NCBI GenBank assembly: GCA_011065235.1
Contig: JAAKFB010000108.1
Span: 1 to 6,330 of the forward strand
Source of the DNA: Chlamydiota bacterium
GTDB taxonomy: Bacteria > Chlamydiota > Chlamydiia > Chlamydiales > Rhabdochlamydiaceae
Reading direction: 5' to 3'
DNA: 6,330 nucleotides
Part shown: positions 1-5,872 of the stretch, piece by piece
How the letters are laid out: every line of letters starts with the position of its first letter
How positions within the stretch are numbered: the first letter of the stretch is position 1
The notes under the pieces: model-generated
Databases searched by the model: none
The model's input: the letters and a program-made list of their open reading frames with translations, nothing else
What the model was told of the DNA's origin: nothing
Position numbers and translations under genes: made by a program

Positions 1-467
1 GTGACATCGAGAGCAAGGGCTTTTCCTTCGGTCTCTTTCATTTTGATAAAAATGTTCAAAGCATCTTGCAGGGTTTTTTCTAGTGTCGCTCGAATTTTAG
101 TGCCCAGTTCTTCTTCAAAAGAGACCCGTTCCATTTGTTCTAGCAAAAAGGCTAAATCAATTTCCTCTTTAGAAAAACCGAGCGATTTCGCCATTTTTTC
201 CCAATGGGTTTTCAATTTTTTGAGAAGGGGAAGCGCCGCCTGCGTACTTCTCGATTTTTTGTAATGCACTTTGACGGTGACTTGTCCTCGCAGCACCTGT
301 TTTGCCACCATTTTGCGCAGGTCCATTTCTAAAAAGAGGAGTTCGCGACTCATATGCATATGGACGTCGAGCATTTTGCGATTGACAGCGTGAATTTCTA
401 CAACCCAAGCAAGGCCGTCGACTTCTTCACTTGTCGCGCGCGCGTAGGCTGTCATGCTTCTGGTCAT
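1..467 (-). CDS. yicC: YicC-family endoribonuclease, N-terminal part (runs off the left edge)
   Basis: This reading frame starts at ATG 467 and stays open for 155 codons to the window edge, so the stop and C-terminal domain (DUF1732) lie outside. The N-terminus MTRSMTAYAR matches the YicC signature (usually M-x-R-S-M-T-G-[FY]-[GA]-R). VNRKMLD at residues 28-34 corresponds to the conserved VNxRxLD, RGQV at 60-63 to RGxV, and KETEGKAL at 144-151 to the family's RxxEGxxL block, with Lys in place of the usual Arg. Family members are about 290 residues, so roughly half is present. YicC proteins are reported as endoribonucleases acting on RNA in the cytoplasm. ATG 467 is preferred over the second ATG at 455 because it has a strong AAAGGAG site 6 bases upstream and restores the family N-terminus. 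It overlaps rnhB by 41 bases. In many bacteria yicC precedes gmk, so gmk may follow beyond the edge; this is inference. Confidence 0.88.
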   Translation of the reverse strand, partial: MTRSMTAYARATSEEVDGLAWVVEIHAVNRKMLDVHMHMSRELLFLEMDLRKMVAKQVLRGQVTVKVHYKKSRSTQAALPLLKKLKTHWEKMAKSLGFSKEEIDLAFLLEQMERVSFEEELGTKIRATLEKTLQDALNIFIKMKETEGKALALDV

Positions 468-1113
468 TCTCTTCTCCTTTCAACAGGCCAAAACTCATCC
501 GATGGATCGGCAAGGGACCGTGTTTTTTAATAGCTTCCTTGTGCTTCAACGTCCCATATCCCTTATGATCTTTGAAACCATAAGCGGGATAAAGAGCATC
601 ATAGCCCAGCATGATGTGATCACGCGTTACCTTCGCAATCACCGATGCCGCGGCAATGACTTGCGCCTTTTGATCCCCGTCAACAACGCTTGCAGACGGA
701 ATGTCACATTCTGGGGTGTGACACCCATCGACGAGCAAAAAATGAGGCACAATGCTCAAGCGACGAATCGCACGCAGCATGGCCTCCAAGGTGGCGTTGT
801 GGATATTGAGTTTGTCGATTTCTGCAGCTTCGACAACCCCTACGCCAAAATCGATGTCGGGATGCAGAATGAGATCTTGGTAGAGTTTATAGCGCAGCTC
901 AGGTGTCAGTTTCTTGCTGTCATCGATGCCTCGAAGGACATATCCATCGGGTAAGATGCATGCAGCAGCCACAATGGGACCTGCCAATGGCCCTCTTCCT
1001 GCCTCATCAATTCCTGCAATACTCTCAAAACCTTGCTCACGCACTTCTTGTTCGATGTTGCACAGCCGCTTGAGACGAAATGTTTCAGCACGCTTCTTCC
1101 CTGACTTGGCCAC
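427..1113 (-). CDS. rnhB: Ribonuclease HII
   Basis: The 228-residue product is RNase HII, which cuts the RNA strand of RNA/DNA hybrids and starts removal of misincorporated ribonucleotides from DNA in the cytoplasm. GIDEAGRGPLAGP at residues 34-46 carries the first two acidic residues (D36, E37) and the GRG substrate-binding loop (39-41). DDSKKL follows at 64-69. D129 in LVDG and D147 in DGDQK complete the expected DEDD metal site. AAASVIAKVTRD (154-165), HKGYGT and HRMSFG are also family signatures. The start is a GTG. The stop of rplS lies only 3 bases upstream in the same frame, so no earlier start is possible, and the next in-frame ATG (residue 112) would remove the active site. The upstream ribosome site is only purine-rich, so coupling to rplS is likely. 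A hydrophilic tail of about 16 residues after SFGLLK overlaps yicC. All key residues are present. Confidence 0.96.
   Translation of the reverse strand: MAKSGKKRAETFRLKRLCNIEQEVREQGFESIAGIDEAGRGPLAGPIVAAACILPDGYVLRGIDDSKKLTPELRYKLYQDLILHPDIDFGVGVVEAAEIDKLNIHNATLEAMLRAIRRLSIVPHFLLVDGCHTPECDIPSASVVDGDQKAQVIAAASVIAKVTRDHIMLGYDALYPAYGFKDHKGYGTLKHKEAIKKHGPLPIHRMSFGLLKGEENDQKHDSLRARDK
474..480 (-). promoter_or_regulatory. Ribosome binding site of yicC inside rnhB
   Basis: The minus strand reads AAAGGAG, with GGAG ending 6 bases before ATG 467. It is one of the strongest Shine-Dalgarno sequences in the window and fixes the yicC start. Because it lies in the coding part of rnhB, ribosomes translating rnhB must pass over it. 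Confidence 0.75.
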
Positions 1114-1116
1114 AGG

Positions 1117-1560
1117 CTATTCTTCTTTTTTTTCTTCTTCTTCCGTTGCTTTCGGCTCGGTGATTTCTTCTTTGATTTCCTCTACAGGCGCCGCTTTAGC
1201 TCTCGATTCGGTTTTTATAATACGCTCTTGGATTTTCGCCTTCTTCCCAAAGACTCCTCGCAAGTGGTAGAGTTTGCTTTTGCGCACTTTACCCCGTTTA
1301 ACCACTTCAATTTTTGATACTTTTGGACTATGCAGAGGAATCACCCGTTCCATCGCAGATCCATAAGCGATGCGGTAGATCGAAATCGTCTCTGAAATCC
1401 CTTTCCCTTTGCGTGCGATCACCACACCGGTGAATACCTGAATCCGCTCTTTTTCTCCTTCGATAATGCGGTAATGTACACTGATTGTGTCCCCGATTCT
1501 AAATTCGGGGATGTTCATGTTCATCTGCTCCGCTTCCATGTTTTCAATGACTTGATTCAT
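1117..1560 (-). CDS. rplS: 50S ribosomal protein L19 with acidic C-terminal tail
   Basis: The product (147 residues) is bL19, a large-subunit protein at the 30S-50S interface. The core is typical: an EQMNMNIPEFRIGDT-type N-terminus (11-25), GEKERIQVFTGVVIARKGKGISET (about 35-58), ERVIPLHSP (71-79) and KIEVVKRGKVRKSKLYHLRG (83-102). Family members usually end near residue 115-120. This one continues for about 33 residues rich in Glu, Lys, Ala and Pro and ends in a run of Glu and Lys encoded by near-repetitive GAA/AAA codons. The start at 1560 is supported by family alignment (M-N-x-x-I-E at the N-terminus) and by a GGAG site 7 bases upstream inside trmD. The gene overlaps the 3' end of trmD by 17 bases and ends in TAG 3 bases before rnhB, in the same frame. 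The tail is unlikely to be part of the folded core; its role is unknown. Confidence 0.97.
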   Translation of the reverse strand: MNQVIENMEAEQMNMNIPEFRIGDTISVHYRIIEGEKERIQVFTGVVIARKGKGISETISIYRIAYGSAMERVIPLHSPKVSKIEVVKRGKVRKSKLYHLRGVFGKKAKIQERIIKTESRAKAAPVEEIKEEITEPKATEEEEKKEE

Positions 1561-2212
1561 CTCTAAGCTCCGTTTTTTTTATTCCTTGCTCCAGGCGCCA
1601 CTTGTCGATTTCTTTATGGTTCCCTGAAAGTAACACTTCGGGAACGCGCCTTCCTTCAAATTCTTCGGGCCGCGTATAGTGGGCTCCTTCTAATCTTCCT
1701 TCGTCTTGAAAGGAGTCTTCTTGTGCGGCTCTGCCATGTCCCAAAACTCCGGGGATAAATCGGACCACAGCGTCCACGAGTACATTTGCGGCGATACATC
1801 CATTTGTCAGGACATAATCTCCAATACTGATCTCTTCGTCCACTTCGCTGTCAATCACCCGCTGATCCACACCTTCGTAATGACCGCAGAGGAGGATCAG
1901 GTGTTCATGCTCGGCTAAAGCCTCACATTTTTGCGCTTTTAGCGTCTCCCCTTGTGGTGTCAAATAAATCACATGAGAAGAAGGGGTTTTCACACTTCTG
2001 ATCGCTCGGATGCAGGGCTCTGCCATCATCACCATTCCGGGACCTCCGCCATAGGGGCGGTCATCGACTTGCCGATGCTTACCTCGCGCAAACTGACGAA
2101 CGTCGATGAAGTCCACTTCAATCAGCCCCCGCTCTATCGCCCGCTTCAACATACTCACCCCAAAAGGGCTTTCAAAATAGCCGGGAAAAAGCGAGAGGAT
2201 GTCAATTTTCAT
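1544..2212 (-). CDS. trmD: tRNA (guanine-N1)-methyltransferase, short C-terminus
   Basis: TrmD (222 residues) uses S-adenosylmethionine to make m1G37 next to the anticodon of tRNAs, which prevents +1 frameshifting. It is a cytoplasmic dimeric SPOUT (trefoil-knot) enzyme. Visible motifs are MKIDILSLFP at the N-terminus, DDRPYGGGPGMVM (50-62), YLTPQG (83-88), LCGHYEGVDQRV (108-119), SIGDYVLTNG (129-138), PGVLG (154-158), DSF with the likely catalytic Asp at 166, HYTRP (178-182) and VPEVLLSGNH (190-199). Two knot-region positions differ from the common form: TNGC where LTGGE is usual. The protein stops soon after KWRLEQGIKKT, whereas E. coli TrmD has about 255 residues and continues into further C-terminal helices. 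The start lies 2 bases after the rpsP stop with no strong ribosome site, so coupling to rpsP is likely. The stop overlaps rplS. There is no rimM between rpsP and trmD, unlike the common rpsP-rimM-trmD-rplS order. Confidence 0.96.
   Translation of the reverse strand: MKIDILSLFPGYFESPFGVSMLKRAIERGLIEVDFIDVRQFARGKHRQVDDRPYGGGPGMVMMAEPCIRAIRSVKTPSSHVIYLTPQGETLKAQKCEALAEHEHLILLCGHYEGVDQRVIDSEVDEEISIGDYVLTNGCIAANVLVDAVVRFIPGVLGHGRAAQEDSFQDEGRLEGAHYTRPEEFEGRRVPEVLLSGNHKEIDKWRLEQGIKKTELRDESSH
1568..1571 (-). promoter_or_regulatory. Ribosome binding site of rplS inside trmD
   Basis: The minus strand reads GGAG 7 bases before ATG 1560, immediately downstream of a run of eight A residues (1573-1580). 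It lies in the last codons of trmD, so rplS can be initiated independently or by re-initiation after trmD termination. Confidence 0.6.
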
Positions 2213-2214
2213 CG

Positions 2215-2553
2215 CTATTTCGCAGGTGCAGCTGCTTTCTTTCGCGCTGCGCGTCTCTTTGCTGCGAATTTCACTTTTTTCGCTTCTCTCTTCTCATTCC
2301 ACTGCTTGATCACACCAGGAGCAATACGTGCGATGAGTTTTTTCGCATCTTCTGTCATCACTGCTCCTAGATTGAGCCAGTGAAGCGTTTGCTCTTCGTT
2401 GATTTTCGCATTCTTTTCTGCCAAAAAGGGATCATACCATCCCAAATTTTCCAAATACTTTCCATCGCGCTTCACATGGGTATCACAAGCGACTAAGCGG
2501 TAAGTTTGGCGATTGGCACGTCCTTGCTGACGCAAGCGAATTTTCACTGCCAT
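2215..2553 (-). CDS. rpsP: 30S ribosomal protein S16 with basic C-terminal tail
   Basis: The product (112 residues) is bS16, a small-subunit assembly protein. The N-terminus MAVKIRLRQQGRANRQTYRLVACD is the S16 signature (M-V-x-I-R-L-x-R-x-G-x-x-x-x-P-x-Y in most members, here without the usual Pro), followed by KRDGKYLENLGWYDP (28-42) and the HWLNLGA region (58-64). Most S16 proteins are 80-90 residues. Here residues 88-112 form a Lys/Arg/Ala-rich tail ending in AAAPAK. The start is fixed by family alignment and by an AAAGGAG site 8 bases upstream. The first 10 bases overlap the end of ffh, and the stop (TAG) is 2 bases before trmD. Confidence 0.97.
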   Translation of the reverse strand: MAVKIRLRQQGRANRQTYRLVACDTHVKRDGKYLENLGWYDPFLAEKNAKINEEQTLHWLNLGAVMTEDAKKLIARIAPGVIKQWNEKREAKKVKFAAKRRAARKKAAAPAK

Positions 2554-3866
2554 AACATTGTCTCCTTTAAATTAGGCATCGATTTCATTTTAGGCATCGA
2601 TTTGCACAACTTTTTCAATTTTTTAAATCCTTTAACCAGGCGATTGACATCATCGATCGTGGTTCCACTCCCCTGTGCGATCCGACGACGGCGGCTGGGA
2701 ACCAGTTCAACCGTCTCTTCGCGCTCTTTTAGGGTCATCGATTGGATGATCGCCTCTGTTTGCTGAAACTCTTTTTCCGGTAGATCCAAATCTCCCAGAT
2801 TAGACATCCCAGGCATCATTTTCAATAGACTCTTGAAAGAGCCCATTTTCTTCATCATTCCCAATTGCTTAAGGTAGTCTTCATACGTAAACGCCGCTTT
2901 GCGCAATTTTTTCTCAAGTTTGGCGCTCTCCTCTTCATCGATGTGCTCTTCAGCTTTTTTCACGAGGTTGATGATATCGCCCATTCCGAGGACCCGGTCT
3001 GCCATCGAACGGGGATTGAAAAGCTGTAGATCGTCGATGTGCTCTCCAATTCCCTCAAATTTTAAAGGCTTTTGCGTCACTTCGGTAATCGAAATCGCAG
3101 CACCCGCACGGGCATTGCCGTCGAGCATCGTCAGAATCGAACCCGTGATCTCAATTGCCTGGTCGAATTCTTGAGCCGTTTTGACCGCATCTTGTCCCGT
3201 CATCGCGTTGGCGACAAAGAGAACCTCTTGAGGATCGAGAGCTTTTTTGAGAGCTTTGAGCTCATCCATCAACGTCTCATCGATATGCAGACGCCCTGCA
3301 GTATCGAGGATGAGGACATCAAAGCCCCCTTTGCGTGCATGTTCGAGAGCTTTCTTCGCAACTTTAAGCGGTTTTTTCTCTCCATCGAGAGCAAATACTT
3401 CGGTCTCACTTTGGCCGCACACCCTTTTGAGCTGCTCGATTGCCGCAGGCCGTGCGAGATCGCAAGCCGCGACAAGGACTTTTTTATTTTGCTTCTTGAG
3501 GTAGGCAGCGAGCTTGGCAGTCGTAGTTGTCTTTCCAGAGCCCTGAAGTCCACACATCAGCAACACAGAGGGATGGCCAATCAGCTTGAGCTCAGGCTCT
3601 TCGCTTCCCATCAGGGTGATCATTTCTTCGTGAACGACTTTGATGAATTGCTGGTCCGGAGTCACCGACTTGAGAACAGCATCGCCAAGGGCTTTTTCTT
3701 TGACTCGTTTGACAAATCCAGACACAACCGTGTAATTGACATCGGCATCGAGCAGGGCAAGGCGCACCTTGCGGACCGCGTCCGAGATATTGTCCTCTGT
3801 CAACTTTTTTTTGCCGGCCAGAGAAGAAAACAGCTGGGTAAACTTATTAGCGACTGAATCAAACAT
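2544..3866 (-). CDS. ffh: Signal recognition particle GTPase Ffh (SRP54)
   Basis: Ffh (440 residues) binds SRP RNA and signal sequences emerging from the ribosome and, through GTP-dependent pairing with FtsY, delivers the complex to the membrane. The N domain covers about residues 1-95. The G domain has the P-loop GLQGSGKTT (106-114), the G2 region CDLARPAA (135-142; commonly DTYRPAA or similar), G3 DTAGRL (188-193) and a G4 of TMLD (246-249) where TKxD is usual. It is followed by GNARAG instead of the usual GDARGG. GMGD marks the junction with the Met-rich M domain, which contains the SRP-RNA-binding SRRRRIAQGSG (391-401) and a Met-containing tail. Length is normal. The start (ATG 3866) has a GGGA site 8 bases upstream and lies 10 bases after prmC. 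The stop overlaps rpsP by 10 bases. A promoter candidate lies just upstream. Identity is certain; the G4 change may be lineage-specific. Confidence 0.97.
   Translation of the reverse strand: MFDSVANKFTQLFSSLAGKKKLTEDNISDAVRKVRLALLDADVNYTVVSGFVKRVKEKALGDAVLKSVTPDQQFIKVVHEEMITLMGSEEPELKLIGHPSVLLMCGLQGSGKTTTTAKLAAYLKKQNKKVLVAACDLARPAAIEQLKRVCGQSETEVFALDGEKKPLKVAKKALEHARKGGFDVLILDTAGRLHIDETLMDELKALKKALDPQEVLFVANAMTGQDAVKTAQEFDQAIEITGSILTMLDGNARAGAAISITEVTQKPLKFEGIGEHIDDLQLFNPRSMADRVLGMGDIINLVKKAEEHIDEEESAKLEKKLRKAAFTYEDYLKQLGMMKKMGSFKSLLKMMPGMSNLGDLDLPEKEFQQTEAIIQSMTLKEREETVELVPSRRRRIAQGSGTTIDDVNRLVKGFKKLKKLCKSMPKMKSMPNLKETMLWQ
2562..2568 (-). promoter_or_regulatory. Ribosome binding site of rpsP inside ffh
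   Basis: The minus strand reads AAAGGAG 8 bases before ATG 2553. It is embedded in the last codons of ffh (Lys-Glu) and is strong enough to allow rpsP to be made at a higher rate than ffh, as expected of a ribosomal protein; that last point is inference. Confidence 0.65.
2572..2603. repeat. Tandem 14-base direct repeat at the end of ffh
   Basis: TTAGGCATCGATTT occurs at 2572-2585 and 2590-2603, a period of 18 bases. In ffh it encodes a six-residue near-repeat (KSMPKM, then KSMPNL) in the Met-rich tail after the SRP-RNA-binding motif. The period is a multiple of three, so copy-number change would keep the frame. It looks like a recent local duplication that adds Met and basic residues to the M domain. 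Confidence 0.75.
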
Positions 3867-3876
3867 AATAGATTCC

Positions 3877-4722
3877 CTACATTATAGAGGAAAAAAGTTT
3901 GAAATTCAAGTAGAAGAAACGATCGTGGCCTGCCCAGTCGGGCTCTACTCGGAGATTCTCCCAAATATCTTGAAAAAATCTCTTTTTCACCCCCTCTCCT
4001 TGGCCCGATCCGATCTCAAAAAAGACTTTGGCCCCAGGATTTAAAACCGCCGGCAATGCCTCGCCCAGGCGCTCAAAAAACTCATAGCCACTCGATCCAG
4101 ACACAAGTGCCATCTTGGGTTCGTAATCCCCCATGGATGCAAACTCTTCTTCGGTTACGTAGGGAGGATTGCACAACACCAAGTCAAATTTTTGCCCCTG
4201 GACCGGCTGAGTCAAATCTCCATGCTTCCACTGTATTTCCACTCCATTTTTCAGAGCATTGTGCTCGGCAATGGCCAGAGCTTCAGTAGAAAGGTCCACC
4301 CCCACTACTTCCAGTTCAGGATGGGCTTTTTTAAGCCCAATGGCCAAACATCCCGAACCTGTACAAAGATCCAAGACCCGCTTTTCCGTTCCATCAAGGC
4401 GTTTGCAAACTAGATCCAATAGAATTTCAGTCTCTTGGCGGGGAATCAGAACATCTGGCGTCACCTTGAGCGTCGTATGGTAGAACTCCACCTCCCCCAA
4501 GATATATTCCAGTGGCTCACCGGAAGCTGCCCGCTTCAATGCTGTGCGAAACGGCTCCAGCTCCTCTTCTACAAGAGGGCGATCGAAATGGATATAGAGA
4601 TCGATCCGCTTAAACCCCAAAAAATGGGCCAGAAGAGACTCTGCCATCAAGCGAGGTTTTTCGATTTTGTGCTTTTCGAGATGCCCAGATGCAAGACTTA
4701 AAATGGTTTTTACGTCCCTCAT
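3877..4722 (-). CDS. prmC: Peptide chain release factor N5-glutamine methyltransferase
   Basis: PrmC (also HemK; 281 residues) transfers a methyl group from S-adenosylmethionine to the glutamine of the GGQ motif of RF1 and RF2, raising their termination activity. The N-terminal helical domain (about 1-75) ends with SGEPLEYILG (67-76), which matches the family's GEPxxYILG. VLIPRQETE (91-99) follows. The Rossmann-fold domain has motif I LDLCTGSGCLAI (117-128), an acidic residue at the end of strand 2 (VGVD, D143) and the substrate-glutamine-binding NPPY at 185-188. Length is normal. The start codon overlaps the prfA stop in an ATGA arrangement (4-base overlap) and has no strong ribosome site, so it is probably translated by re-initiation after prfA, whose product is its substrate. 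The last seven residues (KLFSSIM) extend past the conserved end and coincide with the putative ffh promoter. Confidence 0.97.
   Translation of the reverse strand: MRDVKTILSLASGHLEKHKIEKPRLMAESLLAHFLGFKRIDLYIHFDRPLVEEELEPFRTALKRAASGEPLEYILGEVEFYHTTLKVTPDVLIPRQETEILLDLVCKRLDGTEKRVLDLCTGSGCLAIGLKKAHPELEVVGVDLSTEALAIAEHNALKNGVEIQWKHGDLTQPVQGQKFDLVLCNPPYVTEEEFASMGDYEPKMALVSGSSGYEFFERLGEALPAVLNPGAKVFFEIGSGQGEGVKKRFFQDIWENLRVEPDWAGHDRFFYLNFKLFSSIM
3881..3909 (-). promoter_or_regulatory. Sigma70-type promoter candidate upstream of ffh, inside prmC
   Basis: On the minus strand there is a -35 of TTGAAT (3909-3904), a 17-base spacer and a perfect -10 of TATAAT (3886-3881). Transcription would start near 3874, about 8 bases before the ffh ATG (3866), giving an almost leaderless ffh mRNA with little room for the GGGA site. 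The element overlaps the last codons of prmC. It is the best promoter match I found in the window. It could be a chance match in an AT-rich gene end, but the exact spacing argues for function. Confidence 0.5.
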
Positions 4723-5789
4723 TGCAAAGCCGAGAGTTTGAGTTGATGAAAGTGGCTGACAAGAGGTTCTGTGATCTCTGACAACTCCCCTTCCATCGCC
4801 CTGTCGAGCTTATAGAGAGTCAAATTGATCCGGTGGTCAGAAACCCGATTTTGGGAAAAATTGTAGGTACGGATCCGCTCTGAGCGATCTCCCGTTCCGA
4901 CCTGAGATTGACGCAATTCCGAGCGTTCTTGATACGCTTTACGTCTTTGCTCGTCAACGATCTTAGCCGATAAAAGACGGAGGGCTTTTTCTTTGTTTTT
5001 GTGCTGCGAGCGCTCTTGCTGGCAATAGGCCACCGCTCCCGTAGGAATGTGCGTGATCCGCACCGCAGAATCGGTCGTGTTGACATGCTGTCCACCTGCA
5101 CCCGATGCGCGATAGGTATCGATTTTGAGATCCTTCTCGTCGAGATCGATCTTCTCTTCTTCATCGGGTTCCATCAAAACCGCGACAGTCACAGCAGAGG
5201 TGTGGACACGCCCTTGCGTCTCCGTCTCTGGCACCCGTTGCACTCGATGCGTTCCCGCCTCATACTGCATCATCCGATGCACATTCGACCCCGACACCAC
5301 CATGATATACTCTTTATAGCCACCGACATCAGACTCTGCACAGGAGAGCAACTCCCACTTCCATCCATTATTAGAGGCATAGAGTTGATACATCCGGACG
5401 ATATCTCCCACAAAAAGCGCCGCCTCATCGCCTCCTGTCCCCGCGCGCACTTCAATGATTGTATTGCGGTGATCATTGGGATCGGGAGGAACGAGAAGAG
5501 CTTCGACTTTACCCCTTGCGAGCGGCACTTCTTTTTCTAGAGAGTCGATTTCTTCGCTTAACATATCGAGAAGCTCTTGATCCGTCTCTGATTTGACAAG
5601 ATCACGGTTCTCTTCTAGCTGTTTTTCAATCTTCTCAAAATGAGACCACGCCTCTTTGATTTGATTCAAATAGGCATGTTCTCGAGTCAATTCTTTGTAT
5701 CGTTTTTGATCGGAAAGGACATCGGGATCGCCCAGAAGTATTTCCACTTCTGAAAAGCGCTCGATAAGCTTGGCAATGCGCTCTTTCAT
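4719..5789 (-). CDS. prfA: Peptide chain release factor 1 (RF1)
   Basis: RF1 (356 residues, normal length) recognises UAA and UAG in the ribosomal A site and triggers hydrolysis of peptidyl-tRNA. The coiled N-terminal domain covers about 1-100. The region after it includes VRAGTGGDEAALF (114-126). The stop-codon-reading tripeptide is PET (187-189) within HRVQRVPETETQGRVHTS, the PxT form of RF1 rather than the SPF of RF2. The catalytic GGQ is at 232-234 in RASGAGGQHVNTTDSAVR. RSERIRTYNFSQNRVSDHRI (302-321) is the RF1 C-terminal signature. There is no internal frameshift of the kind used in RF2 genes. The start ATG 5789 has a GGGA site 7 bases upstream, and that site lies in one arm of a long inverted repeat. 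The stop codon overlaps the prmC start, and the neighbouring PrmC modifies the GGQ glutamine. Confidence 0.97.
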   Translation of the reverse strand: MKERIAKLIERFSEVEILLGDPDVLSDQKRYKELTREHAYLNQIKEAWSHFEKIEKQLEENRDLVKSETDQELLDMLSEEIDSLEKEVPLARGKVEALLVPPDPNDHRNTIIEVRAGTGGDEAALFVGDIVRMYQLYASNNGWKWELLSCAESDVGGYKEYIMVVSGSNVHRMMQYEAGTHRVQRVPETETQGRVHTSAVTVAVLMEPDEEEKIDLDEKDLKIDTYRASGAGGQHVNTTDSAVRITHIPTGAVAYCQQERSQHKNKEKALRLLSAKIVDEQRRKAYQERSELRQSQVGTGDRSERIRTYNFSQNRVSDHRINLTLYKLDRAMEGELSEITEPLVSHFHQLKLSALQ

Positions 5790-5867
5790 GAGATTATCCC
5801 ACTATTAAAAAATTTTGATTTTTGAAAGATTTTTTCAAGGATATTTCTTAGAAAGTGGGATAGTCTC
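5790..5867 (-). promoter_or_regulatory. Inverted repeat in the rpmE2-prfA gap that covers the prfA ribosome site
   Basis: In the minus-strand transcript, GAGACUAUCCCACU (5867-5854) can pair with AGUGGGAUAAUCUC (5803-5790), 13 of 14 positions with one C-A mismatch. The outward flanks could add a U-A pair and two G-U pairs reaching into the AUG. The 50-base loop is AT-rich and holds a smaller perfect hairpin, TTGAAA-N5-TTTCAA (5838-5822). The 3' arm contains the GGGA ribosome site and ends directly at the prfA start codon. As drawn, the structure would hide the initiation site. It is not followed by a U run, so it does not look like an intrinsic terminator. Confidence 0.55.
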
Positions 5868-5872
5868 ACAAG

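Noticed and set aside
1..264. Open plus-strand frame at the left edge starting with GTG
   Set aside because: The minus strand carries the YicC reading frame with family motifs, so this is its shadow.
454..954. Open frame of 166 codons on the plus strand opposite rnhB
   Set aside because: It is antisense to conserved RNase HII motifs, without a recognisable domain.
1544..1600. Frameshift error hiding a full-length TrmD C-terminus
   Set aside because: Neither alternative frame after the A8 run encodes TrmD-like sequence: one stops at once and the other is the start of L19.
3072..3857. Long open frame of 261 codons on the plus strand opposite ffh
   Set aside because: It lies wholly antisense to a clear ffh gene, resembles no family I know, and has the Arg/His/Ser/Leu-heavy look of a codon-bias shadow.
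5001..5540. Open frame of 179 codons on the plus strand opposite prfA
   Set aside because: It is antisense to the conserved RF1 core, and its His/Arg-rich composition reflects the complementary strand.
5822..5838. Small hairpin TTGAAA-N5-TTTCAA as an intrinsic terminator after rpmE2
   Set aside because: The stem is A/T-rich with one G-C pair, and no U run directly follows on the minus strand; it is better seen as part of the loop of the larger inverted repeat.
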